In this document: one piece after another, positions 30,916 through 45,900 of the stretch
Layout: each line of letters starts with the position of its first letter
Position numbering within the stretch: position 1 is the first letter of the stretch
NCBI RefSeq assembly: GCF_964199755.1
Contig: NC_133901.1
Coordinates: 44,981,418-45,045,417, forward strand
Direction: 5' to 3'
Source: Larus michahellis
Taxonomy: Eukaryota > Chordata > Aves > Charadriiformes > Laridae
Length of the DNA stretch: 64,000 nucleotides
Made by a program: the position numbers and the translations under genes
Notes under the pieces: generated by a model
The model's input: only the letters and a program-made list of their open reading frames with translations
The model's database searches: none
What the model was told of the DNA's origin: nothing

Positions 30916-33900
30916 CTAAAAAGACAAAAAAACAAACCATTTGTGAGATTAAACACTTGTAATGTACCAGTCTACAAAAAGTTTTTAAAAATTAGAGCCT
31001 ATTACCATTAATCATTATTGCAGAATGAGAACCTACTTCTTATGTGTTCCTATTACACTGTATTGATGTCAGTGCAGCTACTCTTGTGAATAAACATATG
31101 CACTCATAAAGTGTTTGCAGGTTCAGATATCATTTCATAGCCAGGATCATCCATCAAAGCATGGCTATTACTAAAAAGTAATAAAGGCAAAATCTTAGAG
31201 GAAATAAAATTCATGAGAAAAAGATGTTTTCATGTAACACTTCAGGAGCATCCAAAATAATAAGCTTCTAGATGCCCTAGAGCTGGAAGAAGTCCACTTA
31301 GCCAAGCTTACTTGAGTCTTATAACACTTACACTTACCTACTGCTAAAGTTACAAGTCAGGCATTTTCATTCATTCCACAACTTTGGATAATCCAGTCAA
31401 TTTTCTGATCAAGTTTTTTAAATACATTCACAGTGTACAGTTACCTGTACTAAAATGAAAATCTTGTCACAAACAGTAGTGAGAAGAATCCCAGATTATT
31501 CTGAGACATTTAAATTTTAAATTTTAACATTCACTCAAGTTCTTGGGGAAATCTTTCTTTACAAATTGAAGATAAATTCCTAACTCAGCACGTTTCCTGA
31601 AACATTCTTAGAAAAACGACGAAAGATTAGGGTGAAGTTTTAAAAGAGCCAAAAGGTTTTTAGATGTAGACAGAATACGTCTAACTCTCAGTCCCACCAT
31701 GAAATAGTTTAACGCACAACAGACCTAATTTGAAAATACAAGTGATCGTGAAAGTAGTTTCCGAGAGACTCAAAACACGAATAAGAACACCACCACCAAG
31801 TTACTGTCAGTCACCACACTGCCAAAAGATTATCTTGAATACCTTCCTAACTGAAGGTGGTGTTCTCAGGACGGTATCTCTCAAAGCCATGGAAGCACTA
31901 TCAGTAGGTGGTGATAAAACACCAAAAACCAAGCAACAGAGGGCAGTATTGCCATGGCTGGGAAGAGGTATTTTGCCAGCACTCTATGCTCAACTATTTT
32001 CAGTCAAATGGAAAACACATTCTGTAGCAGATTTACAAGTCTGTTATTTCCCACTGAAGTGAAGCAGTATCATAGCAAAGAAATTTTGGTAAGTGTAAAC
32101 AACTGCCACAATGAAAGCAGGATCCACCTTGAAAGAAGTAATCTTATATGTTTTACTGAGAATTTTGGTTCTTTTTCTTTGATGTATCAAGCATCAACAG
32201 GGTACTAAAAGAAGTCACAGCAAGTCCTTCACCTGGGTCTGCTAATACCACGTTTGCAACTTATTCACCAATTTCCCTCCTCAACTTTTTTTTTTGAGCA
32301 GTAGGCTACACGTCACTTACAGACAGCTGAATGTTAATTTTAGCATGAAGGACAGAACTGTATTTTAGTGATTTTACATTTGTGAGAGAAGGCTGTAGTT
32401 CAGACCTACCAAGTAGATGACCAGATCTTCACTCCCTCATGGCATATTGAAATGTAGAAATATATTATTGTATCAATTATATAAAATGATCACATATTAG
32501 CATATTGCTATACTAATATATAATAATATACATCACAATCATCATATATGGTATGTATTATAATTGTATTTTTATAATGACCTTCACTACTTTGAGGAAC
32601 ATAATTTCAACAGAGTAAAATTATTCTATCTCAGATATTCTCACTCTGTCCCCCATCCCTGTAATTTTTTCCCATACCAGTCTTATAATTAAAAAAATGC
32701 AGTGTCAAAATATTTACTGTACCCCTCTCTCCATAAAGTCTTTTACCCTCAGCAGGTCTGTATCTGCAAACTTGAAACTTTTTTCAAAGTAGCATAACAA
32801 AAACAACTAACCTGGAGCAGTGAGATAGCTATGAAGACACCTGCAACAATGTAGATATTTCGGGGTAACCAAGCTTCAAGAGCAAGGATACATCCTTTGA
32901 CAAAAATCTGATTCTCCCATTCGCTCTTGCTCTGAATGTAAAGAGGAAGAATAAGAATATTACTTTCCGCTCAAGTTTATTATAAGATCAGTCAATCACA
33001 TGATACAGCTAAACTAATGATTTGTCACTTATGAAGTAATGTTTTTAACCAGGCTCCAGAAATACATATATGCCCAGATTAAAGCAAGGAATGTCGGACA
33101 ATGATGTTAGTATCTTCCTGCAATTCCTGCTATTAGAATACTTTAGAATTAGCAGGTAGAAGCATTCAGAGTCAGACTATTAGAACTAATAACTGAAATG
33201 CACCTCCTACCCTTTTTTGAAGCACACCTTTCCTTTTACCTGTTCCGTCACTTGTTTTCTCCACCCTCCCACAGTACAAGTCTACTTTAAACAAAGGAAA
33301 ATCTCTACTTGTGGTAGGATGTAGCACAGTCAATTAGTTCTCACAATTTTAAGCTGACATATCTATCAGCAATTCCACAATTTTGCCTATGCAGGCACAG
33401 AACGAGACAGACAACAAGATCCCAGAACCTTACCTTCTTTCTGACATCATAGCCACACTGTGTATTCACAACTTTTTGCTGCAAAGCAAAAGAGATTTAA
33501 AACAAATCAATTGAATTCTACTAATTTCTGATCACAGGAAGTTTTTCTGTCTTTTAGATTCACAGACAAACCAGGACTGCCTGAACCAACCTTTTTAAGA
33601 AGCATTTTTAGTGAAAATGAGCAAAGCACTACCAGAACACAAGAAAACTAATGACAAAGCAGAGGTGTATACTAGCAGGAAAACATCCTCCACCGGAAAT
33701 CCCAGCTTCTTTTATCGCTTGGATTTTAACTAGCAAGGACTTTTAAACATGAAGTGTAGCAACTGTACTGCCAGCATACAGGTAGGACATCTGCATTTCC
33801 AAGATCGGTTTCACGTTAGCTATTTCACAGAACACCGTCATTGTTACCTCAGTGTTGAGGTATCAGGCTCATTTATTTACACCTGCTGTACAGGAGAAAT

Positions 33901-36900
33901 ATGCCTTACAACTCCATCATTTCAAGTGGTACACAGCTTGCTATCCCAATCAGTTAAAACAAGTAACAGCTGCAAGCTGCTTGACCCCCTCTCAGTCAAT
34001 AGTTCCAACTCTCACACACAACCCAGCTCCAAGATATACCTAGTCTCAAAGACAAAACACTCCAGTTGCAGATTCAAGTAGGAAGACCACAAACACCTTC
34101 CAGATCACAACCCCACATAAGCCAATGACAGTATTTATCTCCAAAGATACAAAGACATTCCTTTTAAGACATTTTTTGTTTTCTCTGTATGAGACTTATG
34201 AAAACATGTATCACACAATTATAGCTTAATTTACACAATGCACAGTGAGTTATATTGAAATATTAGGAGTAGAATCTCATATCAAAAAGATTTAAACATA
34301 CTTACATCTCCTAAATACAGCACCAGCAACAGAAAAAGTTGCAGTACAGGAATAGTACTGCTCCAAATTAAAGGAGAAAATAATTACTGGGGAATCTGAA
34401 CATGGAGTATTTCCCTGACAGTTTTTTCTTGCCTGATTTCCGAGACAATCAAAAGCCTTAGTATAACCTACCAAGGGCTATCTGCTCTGCACAAGGATTG
34501 CTGGACTGATTTTGAGCTGTAACTATTCCCACTAATACTATAAAGCATGTTACTTCCTACCTCCATATTTTGGCTTCCACTGAAAGGGTCATATTCCTAA
34601 AGTTTAATGAACAGATTCAACCAATAAGCACCTAAATCTTGCCAAAAACAAAGAACCAACTCAAATACTTTAAACTGAGTTTGTGCACGAGCACTTCAGC
34701 TGCTGATAAACAATCAGCAAATGGAGTTACTTCTACCTGTCTGGCAGAGGGGTGGTGTAACATGAATTGTAACTGGGGCAATCACACTGCTTAGACAGTG
34801 CTCTCAGGTCCTTACAAGCTAGATAAGAGGCCAGGAACTCAATGAAACAATGTATTGGGAATAAAAAAAAAAAAAAAAATTAAAAAAAAAATCAGCTACC
34901 AATACTTGCAGACTCAAGCCATACAACAATAGCTTGAATTCCTGGTGACAAGTTTTCAGCTGTATAATAGGTTGCCATATTTGCACTCTAAAAAGGACGG
35001 AAAAGAAACATGAAAAGAGTTTGTCTGCGCAACAGTAATTTTTGATTATTTAGAAGACCTTTTAAAGCCCCAGTCATCACACGATATTCAGGAAGTACTT
35101 CCTTTCATAACTCTCCAACAATATCAGAACAATACAGAGCCAGGAAACAACTTACTGCAGGATCAGGTATACAACAGGAAAAAGGAACGCCGCACTTCTC
35201 ACGACTTTTGCTTTCACTGCTGCAGTTAAAGTATATGTTAAAATCCCAGTCATCTGGACCTTGGGCACCACAGCAATGGTTCTGCAACAGATATACAAAT
35301 GCTTAGCATGTGGAGGTATTTTAGAGACAACTGAACAAGTTCTCTGGAATGATATTTGTTCATCATCTTCCCTTTCTCTAAGGCTGTGCAGAATCAATGG
35401 CAACATCACAGTAAAAATATGAGTAGTCAACACTGTGGCTCTATGAAATCAAAGCAATACATTGGGCACACTGCTCCTGGAAATAGGTGTCAGCATGACA
35501 AGCAAAATCATAAAAATTACCACTTTAGGTGTAATTGCCAGATGTAATCAAGGTACGTCCATGAATGGTGTGACAAAATAGCTTATACAAATGCTTTGTA
35601 CCCCATTATTTCCAAGTCAACCAAAACCAGAAAAACTATAAAAAGCGTTCCTTCGAATTTGTGACTCCATCCTTAAAATCTTCAGGTTTTCTTCTCCTTT
35701 ACTGTAAAAAGTGGATCCAAACATTTGTGAATGTACTTCCTTTATTTTAAATGAGAAGGCTTTCATATCCAAATGAAATAACTGGTAAAGTCTCACTAGC
35801 TCAAAGGTCTGTTGACTCTAGAAGTGTTTCATGTAAGTTTCTTTACCTAAACAGTGTATTGTAATTACCACAACTGCAGGTTGGGGAAATCCCAACATTT
35901 CAAGGAATGTTCAATTCCTGGGACTAATGAAAGCTAGTTTCTGATTGTTATGTTTTGCAGTTTACTGGCCTAGATATTTAAATGAGCAAATCTTTCTCTA
36001 TAATTTGAGTACTTGAAATGTTATACCATTGTACAGATCTTCCTGGTACCTCATGAAGTTCCATCCTCTTAGGATATCTCTACCATCTCTCCTCCGCCCA
36101 CTGCCTGTCTTCACAAACCTTGTAAACCTAACTGTCTGTGAGACCACCATAACTTGAAGTCAGTAAATGGATTCAGAAGTTAAGTGGTGACAGACTGGAT
36201 GTGAACAGAAAGCAGAATTGTTTACACAGTTTTCACAGGAAACATGACTGAAGAGTTGAACAGAATGGTCAGAACAGAAGACACACCAGGAAAAAAAAAT
36301 GATTTAAAGTCACTAATACATTTACCATGAAAAAAGTAAGAGGTTCATTTTTGTTTTTCAAGTCCCTCCTCCCTCACATCTACACCTTTGTAATAAGCCA
36401 TACCACCACTAACATGCTAATCTACCTTAGGTAAGGTACTACTTAGAGTATGAGATCACTTACACGCCTGAAAGTTCTATAATTAGCCAGAGCAAGGAGC
36501 TGCCTACAAAAAGCTCTCTGGGTCCGAAGGCACACACTGAGAACAGAGCAAGTCAGCCAAAGGAGCATGGCTCTTTAGAAGATGGGCATCAGTGAGGCAT
36601 TTGAACACACTACTGCACCTTGTTATCCAACCCTTGCAGAACTACACCTGCTACCCAACATTGAATACTTCCCTCCTTCCTCAGTACTTTCAGGTATGAA
36701 TCAACGACAGACGGATTCAGAGATTTTTCAGGTCTTTCCTTTTTCAGGTTTATTAGCTTGTTAATCTGTCCAGTGAACTCCTTTTAGTAAGCTCATCCTT
36801 TAATTTTCATTGAAAAGTATTTAACTGGAGTTCAACTGTAAATCAGCTTAGCGTATTAGCTTGTCTGACTGCACTGAAACTAGATGAACAGAAAGAGCAA

Positions 36901-39900
36901 CAACAGAGTAGACAACACTGAGACAATCACTGGTGGTGATGGCCAGGAGGAGCCCTACCTTACAAAAAGGTTCCCTATAGCACCCAAAGCTAAAGCAAAA
37001 ACAGCACTGAAATCCACCCAGGTAACTTAAGAGGATGCTTCCATAACAACGGACACAAGAGTGAATGAACAGGATAGCTAAGCTTGCTGGAAATATACAG
37101 TTGACCAAACTGGTATCCGCTCTAGAATGCGCTTTGCTATCAAACTGAGCTGTGAGTACTGATTTCTAAACATGATCTTCTAGAAGATGGAAGACAGACA
37201 AAAAAAACCTTCTTTCCTAAGGTGGGGGGGGGGGAGGGGGAATATACATAAAGGAGACAACCATTTTACCTCTTCATGATGTACTCTGTTTCTCACCGTA
37301 TAGATTTTTAAACCACCGTCTTGGTGAAAGAAGAATCACCCTCACTGGTTGTTTCCTGGGCATGATTACAGAAGCAGCTGATCGAGTGAAAGCCACCAGG
37401 CCCTTACTAGCACAGGCCTTGTCCTCTCCTGGTGTACATCACTGTCTTCTGGACACTGAAGATTTTAGGACCACAGGAGTGTAAAATTTCAACCTTCCTT
37501 GACAACTGCCTGACTAGAGACTAGCCTTTCCCAGTTAAAAATCCTCTTTTGCTTCAAGATGAAGCACATGTCAGAAGATAAGAGGCCCTGTACTGCTTCC
37601 CCGTACAAGACTACACTGCCTCCTAAAATAAGAGTGCAGACTACCAGCTCCATTGCACAATTTTTTCAGGATAAAGACTTTTTTTGTCACTCACTTCTCA
37701 CTTAAAATGGTGCAACACTGACCAGAACCTAGAAACAAGTCAAGAAGGTCAAAAGGCAGATGGATGCTTGTCAGAGCTTCCACATTTGCAGCACTGCATC
37801 CCAGAATATCCTGCCTCCCTGATGCTTTCAATGCAGAAAGAACAAAACAGCACACCTGTAACATGGCACCATTACTACAGAATGTTGTAAATCTGTAATA
37901 AAAAGGAAAACCTCCAAATCAACTTATTTTCCTAGAACACATACAAGAAGTGACAGGATATGAACTTACAATTTTCTGTAGCGAATCAATGAGGTTCTGG
38001 AGGTCAATATCGTCTCGGTAGGATTTAATGTTATTCTCAAAGAATTCCTTGACCCTGTCCCTCACCCAGTCCTGGAACAGGAAAGCCAGAACTGCAGCTG
38101 CCAGCTCCAGCAGGAATATAAACATAATTGCTCCACAGAACTGTAAAAAAAGTTCCAAATTAGAAAACATCCATTCATTTTGAATGCATCCCTACTCCAA
38201 CTCCACCAGAAATGGACACAGAGAATAGGCTAAAATTCTCATTCAGTACAGACAGTGTGAGAACACAGCTTGTTAAATAAGAATACAATGTAAAGAAACT
38301 CCCAAGAGGTAGGGTTATCTTTTTGGTTTGGTCACCTGAACTCCAAAGTAAAATGAGCACCATACTACAGTCTTTATGCACAGCAGTGAAAATATTAATA
38401 AATGAGAATCTGCAAAACTGGGCTAAAGTAGTCTTGATGTTACTTCTTGGATTGTTTCCAGTTTTAGAACGCTTTGTCCAGCTTAACGGTTTTCAGATAT
38501 AATGCAAAGAAGAAGCCTCAGTATAAAACCAACCGTTTAAGAGGTTGCACATCAGCCACCAAAGTCCAAGTTTTGCTTAAATTTTTAAAGGATTTTGTTC
38601 TTCTAAGTCACTATACCATCTCCTGCAGTAATTCTTGACTAATATGTTCCAGAACATACACAATATTAGATTCTGGCGTACATACTATAACAACATCACT
38701 GTATAGCAGAATGCACGAAGAAGGGAAGAAACATCTTCCAGAAAGAGGAAGAAATACATAGGTTTGAACCTATACTGCTTTTAATGTCATTACTCAGATG
38801 CTTGTCATAAGTTTACCGTATATACCGTAACAAACCAAATTCTGTAAGTTATCTGGGTTTGCTATTAGTTCTTTACCCACCATTCCCAGCTTTCACACAC
38901 ATAATAATCCACTCATATAATGATATTACTTACAAACTTCAGTAGGCAGATGTTTTCTCTCAGTGCTCCTACACAACCAGCAAATCCCAAAGTAAACATC
39001 ACTATTCCCACCACTAAGACAAGCACCACTGGGTCCAGACCATGAAGACCAGTCACCTTTGTCAGATCAGATAACACACCCTGAAAGAGAAAAAACAGGA
39101 AAACAGAAAAAGGTGACCGCTATAAGCATATTTTTCATTTAACATTCCTTCTGGATGCCCATGATTTCCACATGATGTCAAATGAATTGGTTGCAAACCC
39201 TTGAGCTTGCCAACAGCAACCCACATGGAAAAGTCTTGTAAAATGGTTATTGACAATACCTATTCTCTTCACCCTAGCAGAGGAAGTATTAATGCAAAGT
39301 TATAGCTATTAATTTTTCTAATAAGTAAATCCAGTGCAGTCAACTTCTCAGATTACATTCTCCTAGGTCTATTTGCCAAACAATCTTCCACAAGATGGTG
39401 CCAAAAGCTTAATACTATCACTGAATCTTCATTTAGCTTCAAGGCAAAAGAATTAATGCTTTATATTAATTTGAAATACATTAATCAAAGGCACTCCAAT
39501 TTTAAAGTCTTTTAAAAAATTAAGAAAATAATTTTTCCAATCCTAATGTTTAGGTGGCAGAAAGGGAGAGATATTCTAACTACAAAGCAGGTTATGGGTG
39601 ACATTATAAGAGCGGGGAACAAAATCTTGGTTTGGTTTTCAAGGCAAGCAAATTTTTCCTCTCAACATTTTAGTTATACCCTTTCTAGTCCTGAATAGTC
39701 TTTGAAATGCTCCTCCAAAATCTTGCAAAAACACAGAAATATACTCTAAATATTCCCCTTTCACCACACATAAAATTCTTACACCAAAAGAAGTTATCTA
39801 TTCCCTATAAGATATTTGCAGTTTGCCTAATTTAGCAGCAATATTTTCTTTTTTATTAACTATCCAGAGAAACCACTTGTCTTGATAACAATCTTACTGA

Positions 39901-42900
39901 TTAAGCCTGTCTGCCCAGATCTTAGGACAGAATTTCTAAGTCTATGTAAATGTAATGCTAACACAGTGAAGCCCTTATTCCTAGATTAGGTTTTAAAGAA
40001 ACTAAGTTTATATATCAGCTGCCATTAAAATTCCATCAAATTCTTCTTCTCATGTAATGTGCAAGAACAAGATGCAACATACAGAAGACAGAAGGGAAAA
40101 ACAGCTGAAACTCTTAAAGTTAACGAGAACAATCTGTAGGGACACCCCTGCAGCCTTGCAACAGTCTCTGAATGTTCATCATACACTCATCAGCAATATG
40201 TAGGCATTTTAATAAGGAAATACTTTCCTGTTAAAACAGAGAAATAACAAAAAATCAACACAGTACAATGTCCCATAATTGTATGTTTACTGTCTTTTGG
40301 TTTTTTCTTTATAAAGTATATTCTCAAGCTAACTACGTTTAGCATAAGAGAAAGATATCAGAGAGACTTGTAAAGTAATTCACATAAGCAGTCTATTGCT
40401 GTCAAGGGAACGTAAATGACCATCTTGCTACTCAGGTATTTGTGCTAGAGTTAAGTGCAAAGAATATACATCCTAAGAGAATACCTTGGAAAAATCCATA
40501 TCACTTCGTTATTTAAGTGCTCCCTTAACAAAAATGTCTTCAAAATACAGCATTAGAAGAAAAAGTGCACATGGAGAAACATCATCAGCTGATGAAAAGA
40601 CACTGATTAACAGTACTATAGTGATACACAGGAGTTCACCTTCTTTCATAATGTGTTCCATAACAGATCTTGTTAGAGTTGTTAATTTGGCAACAGCAAG
40701 ACAATAGAGTTGTTTTTACCAAAATTGGCTGGAGGCATGAAAAGAAAAAAAAATAATTGAACTGTAGAATTCAGAATTGCCTTGCAATAGTTGGTGACTA
40801 ACAGTTGAAATAGCCTATTAAAAAGTGGTCTTGGGAAGCAATGACTTTTCTACTTAGTGTCACCAATGATACATTTCCGTTCTTACAAACTGTAAGACCT
40901 CACACCTAACTATCAAACTTGGTCTACTGGATTAATTATGGTAGTTTCACCTAATCAAACCTTGGCTCAGACCTCACAATCAACGAAGCCAAGATTAGCT
41001 AGGCTAATTCAGTCTTTGTAGAACCCATACACTATGAAAGTAAACATTGTGTGACCAGGATGTTGAAACTTTCACAACTGTTTCCAGCCATCTCCTTCCC
41101 ACACCCAAACTCAAGCTTTTTTTTTTCCAGACAACCTCACTTGCTCAAGCAACATCTTTTGGAAGAAAACTTCCTCTGATCAAAGCATGTTATGAAGAAG
41201 AGTTGGCAGGAACTGGGCTCAGATGTTGCTGGTTCACAACGGTTTCTTCACATTCACATTTAATGTTTACAACATTCTCTTTCGAAAATAAGGTTGTGGG
41301 GTTTTTTTTGCCTAACAAAAGATGCTAAGTGAAAAATCCTGAAGTAAGTAAACAAGAGAATTAATTCAAGGGACTATCTCTTTCCACCTTACTCATCTCT
41401 CTAAGGATGCTTCTGCCTGTGCCATCTGCAGGATGATAAAAACTCTTTGAAGCACAGTTGCCCTTTACAACAGCACCTAGATTTCCTACAGGTATACAGA
41501 AATGAAGTCTGATAACTTAAGTCAGTGTCAAAAATCCAAGAATAAAACTCAGCCTTTAAGTTTTCCTTTCAGTCTCTTAGAACAGTGATTCAAGAATTCA
41601 ACTGTACATGCTTAACTTGCTTTCCATTTTCTTTTAATGTTTGTAAGCATTATGCCATCTCAAGTGAAGTGGGTTGGCAACAGAGGGCAAACATGGATTG
41701 TCTTTAAAAAAAAAATCTCTAATACAGCTCAGTAACAAATGCCAACCCAGTTACTGTTTTGAGATACGCTAGTACAGCAACTACAAAATACACCTGACAA
41801 GGACAGAGTTGACTTCTTATAACGAAGTTCTGTAAACTGGATGTTGATTGTCACAATATCACAGTGCCACTAATTATAACATGAGTTACATGCATCTACC
41901 TTTAGGCAGTTTACCATACCTCTGTGTATAAACATAAAGAAAGATCAGCGGATTAAAGAATAAGTACACTTAATCATAGAATAAGTTAAGATTGGAAGAG
42001 ACGTGTCTGACACAAAGCACCCCAAACTGGACATAATACTCCAGACGCAGCCTCAAGTGTGATTAATATTGTTGGAAGAAGCCCCTCCCTCAACCACTGG
42101 CCACATCAGTGCTAATATAGCCCAGCATGCTGTTGGCCTTGACATGAAGGCACACCTGATAGTCAACTTCCTGATCAACAGAAGCTCAAGGATTTTCCTC
42201 ACAGAGCTGCTTTCTAGGCAGTCAACCCCCAGCTAATACTGACGCATGAGGTTACCGCATCTCAGGCACAGGATTTTGCATTTGCTTTTTTTTTTTTTTT
42301 AAATAAACTTTCATAAGGTTCCTGTCAAACAATTTCTCCATGCTCTTGACATGCCTCTAAATAACAGTCTTGCTTTGAAGTAGAATGACTGCTCCCTCTC
42401 CATTTGTTACTCATCATGGACTTGCTGGAATGAAGTTAGGCTGACTAGCCTTTAGTTTCCCAGATCTTCCTTTGTGTCCTTCTCAAAATGGTTTTAACAA
42501 TTAATAAAATGTTTTCCTGATGAGAGGGCTCAGTGTTATTCACCTTGCTTCTATTAACAGTTTATTCACTTTCTCTTATTGATTTTTGCAGTATATCTTG
42601 GGTCACATATATTAACATCTATCCAGTTTTTATTGAAAAGACTTTATATTTTTTTTTGCAATTTAACTTTTATATGACTGTTCAGAATATAAGATAATAA
42701 GGATAGGCCAATTAGATACACCAGTTAAAGAGACTGGATTTGACTCAAACAGGGAATGCAAATCAGGATGGGTAACATTTTTACATTAAGTATTTTCAAC
42801 ATTTCTCACAAACCAGCGTTCTCACTTTGATATATTATCAGCTAAAAGACACAGAGGATTTACAGCCAGAAAAAAAAAGACTGCTGAGGAATCAATCTGA

Positions 42901-45900
42901 AGTGTAGTCCTAGTGGAAAAAGACAAAAAAAAAAATAGAGAAGTTAAAGGGACCCAATGTACTTCATTTTGCACAAAGAGACAGGATGTTCAAAACTCTT
43001 CCACCACCTGCAGTTTATCTTTGGGTTTATGGCTGCAGCACAGCTTCTGGAATATTTTTCCTCTTACTTCCCATCTATTGTTCACCAAGATGTTTATCTG
43101 TAGACAGACAGATCCATACAAGCACTATGGCTGAAGAATGGCACTAGTATTAAAGACTGCCCACATAGCACAGAACAACAGACATGAAAAACAATGTACA
43201 GCTTTCAGGAGCCATTCAGAAGTTCAAAACCACAGGAAAAGCTTTGAAGCACTTATTTGCAAGACAGGACAGAAAGCAGAAATAGTTCAGGCAAAATTTA
43301 AGAAATCAAGACAGAAAGAGTCTGGTTTTGCCTTTTAGTAAATTCAGTGTACCATAAAGTCCATTTGGCAAATGGTGGTTACAAGTTAGTCATTTCCAAC
43401 CACACAGATTGTACGTCCTTCTTTACAGAAGCTAGTGTCTGAACATGACAGAATACAAATTCAAGACAAGTTTAACACCCTCCCAAAGGGCTGGAAAGAA
43501 AGTCCTTTTATAACAACAGAATAGGAGGTAAATGCATTTGTGTGTGGTACTTGTCACTTTTTCCTACTGCTTGCTGTAATATTGAAGCCATGCTTTTACA
43601 TACATAATAAGGGGGTGAACCATTCATTTCTATACCTATACCATCTCTTCTCTTGTAAGAGGTGAACTCTGTAGGTACACGCCTGCACAGACTTCCTCTG
43701 ACTGAGGAAGTTATTCAGCTGAAAGAAACCACTGCCAAAACCAGCTAGATCACGTTCCCCAATTTTGTTCCTCTACATGGAGGCACAATAACTTAAGCAA
43801 ATCCATGTGGAATAAAGTGGAAGACAACAGATGGCCTGAAGACTAAAATACTTCAGAAAGATGATCCCAAAGATGCATGGGTTTGGGTTTTTTTTTAAAT
43901 ATAAAAAGAGATATCTCTTATTTTCCTCCCAAATGCTTCTTGGTTTTAATAAAAAGAGGTGGGTAGATAAGTGTATTTTAGAAAACATGCTTTCAAAAGA
44001 GAACCAGTTCATAAAGACTATTCATAAAGATTAAATTCTCCCTAGCATCCTGCTTTCACAAGTTTAAAAAAGGTCTAAACATCAAGGGCCACAGCTTAAC
44101 ACCTGATCAGGGATGAGAATGCAACTCCGACTGAACTCAGTTTAGATCATTTGAACATGGTCCTGGGGTCAGATACTACATTTAACCTTTGCTGCTTCCT
44201 GAGGAAGTAGTTTTACTGGAGCAGAAGAGGCAGCCACCAAACAAACTAAGATCAGACATTTCTACCCTTACCTTTTCACTCCATGCCCACAGACCAGCCG
44301 CAAGGAAGGCCACCCCAGCTAGCTAAAACAAAGAGAAAAAAAGTATATTAGATGTACTAATCAAAAAATTCTCAAATGCTTAGCCAGTAGCACTCTTGCT
44401 CAAGTAAAACCAATATTGTCTGGGATCTCAGACAATAGTAATAGGACATTCCTCCCAATGAGTCAATCTCTTGCAAAAAGGACTTACAGCACTTTTATTC
44501 CATAGCATTCTTGCATTTTAGTAACTACTTTTAAAAAGTACTTCTATTTGATTATTCATGATTACTCAAGAAGCACACAGTACTAAATTAATAATTCCAC
44601 ATAGTAGCACGCAAGTGGGAGTTATCTTTGTCACAATGACTTGCTCTAAACCTTCTGCCTGCACATTAATGAAGATTTCAGAATATTTAATGCATTTTGA
44701 GGTTACTCCCTATTTAGCCACTTTATAGTACCACCCCCAGACAGTAGCCATGCTTGACTCTTCATAACTTCTCAGTGTCAAGGCTCATTATATTAGCCTC
44801 TTCTCTAATTAGATACAGTTTGTCTTCTGAAGCCTTACCTTGTTTTAAGCCCTTTTGATTTAAGCTGATGTAATGTTCCACCCACTTAGCTTCAATAAGC
44901 AACAAATCTAATTGACAACGTACAAACCCTACACGAATTCATACCACGGAATCTTTCAGAGTTGGAAGGGACCTCTAGAGATCATCTAGTCCAACTCCCC
45001 TGCTAAAGCAGGATTGCCTGGAGCATGTTACTCAGGACTGTATCTAGGCGGGTCTCGAAAGTCTCCAGAGAAGGGGATTCCACAACCTCCCTGGGCAGCC
45101 TGTTCCAGTGCTCTGTCACCCTCATCGTAAAGAAGTTTTTTCTCATATTTGTTCAGAACTTCCTATGTTCCAGCTTGTGCCTGTTACCCCTCATCTTGTT
45201 ACTGGGAACCACTGAAAAGAGTCTGACTCCATCCGCCTTAAACCCACCCTTTAGATACTTGTAAACGTTAATAAGGTCTCCCCTCAGCCTTCTCTTCTCC
45301 AGGCTAAAGAGTCCCAGCTCTCTCAGCCTTTCCTATGTTTTTATAATAAATATTTCTGAATTATATTCATCCATATAAAGGAAGAGATCCTTGTTCTAGT
45401 CTTTTATTGCCTTTCTCCATTCTCAGGCAGTTTGCATTTTCAATAATCAAACTAAAATGACCTCTCTACAAACTGAGGGCATCTCGCCCTCACTATCTAA
45501 AATGGTATTCTACCCTGCTATGTCCATGTGCCCTTAAAAAGACATTGAGGTGCTGGAGCATGTCCAAAGAGCAACGAAGCTGGTGAAGTGTCTAGAGCAC
45601 AAGTCCTGTGAGGAACGGCTGAGGGAACTGGGGTTGTTTAGCCTGGAGAAAAGGAGGCCAAGGGGAGACCTTATCGCTCTCTACAGCTACCTGAAAGGAG
45701 GCTGTAGAGAGGTGGGTGTTGGTCTCTTCTTACAAGTAACAGGCAATAGAGGACAAGAGGAAATGGCCTCAAGTTGCATCAGGGGAGGTTTAGATTGGGT
45801 ATTATGAAAAATGTCTTCATCAAAAGGGTTGTCAAGCACTGGAGTAGACTGCCCAGGGAAGTGGTTGAGTCACCATCCCTGGAGGTATTTAAAAAAATGC

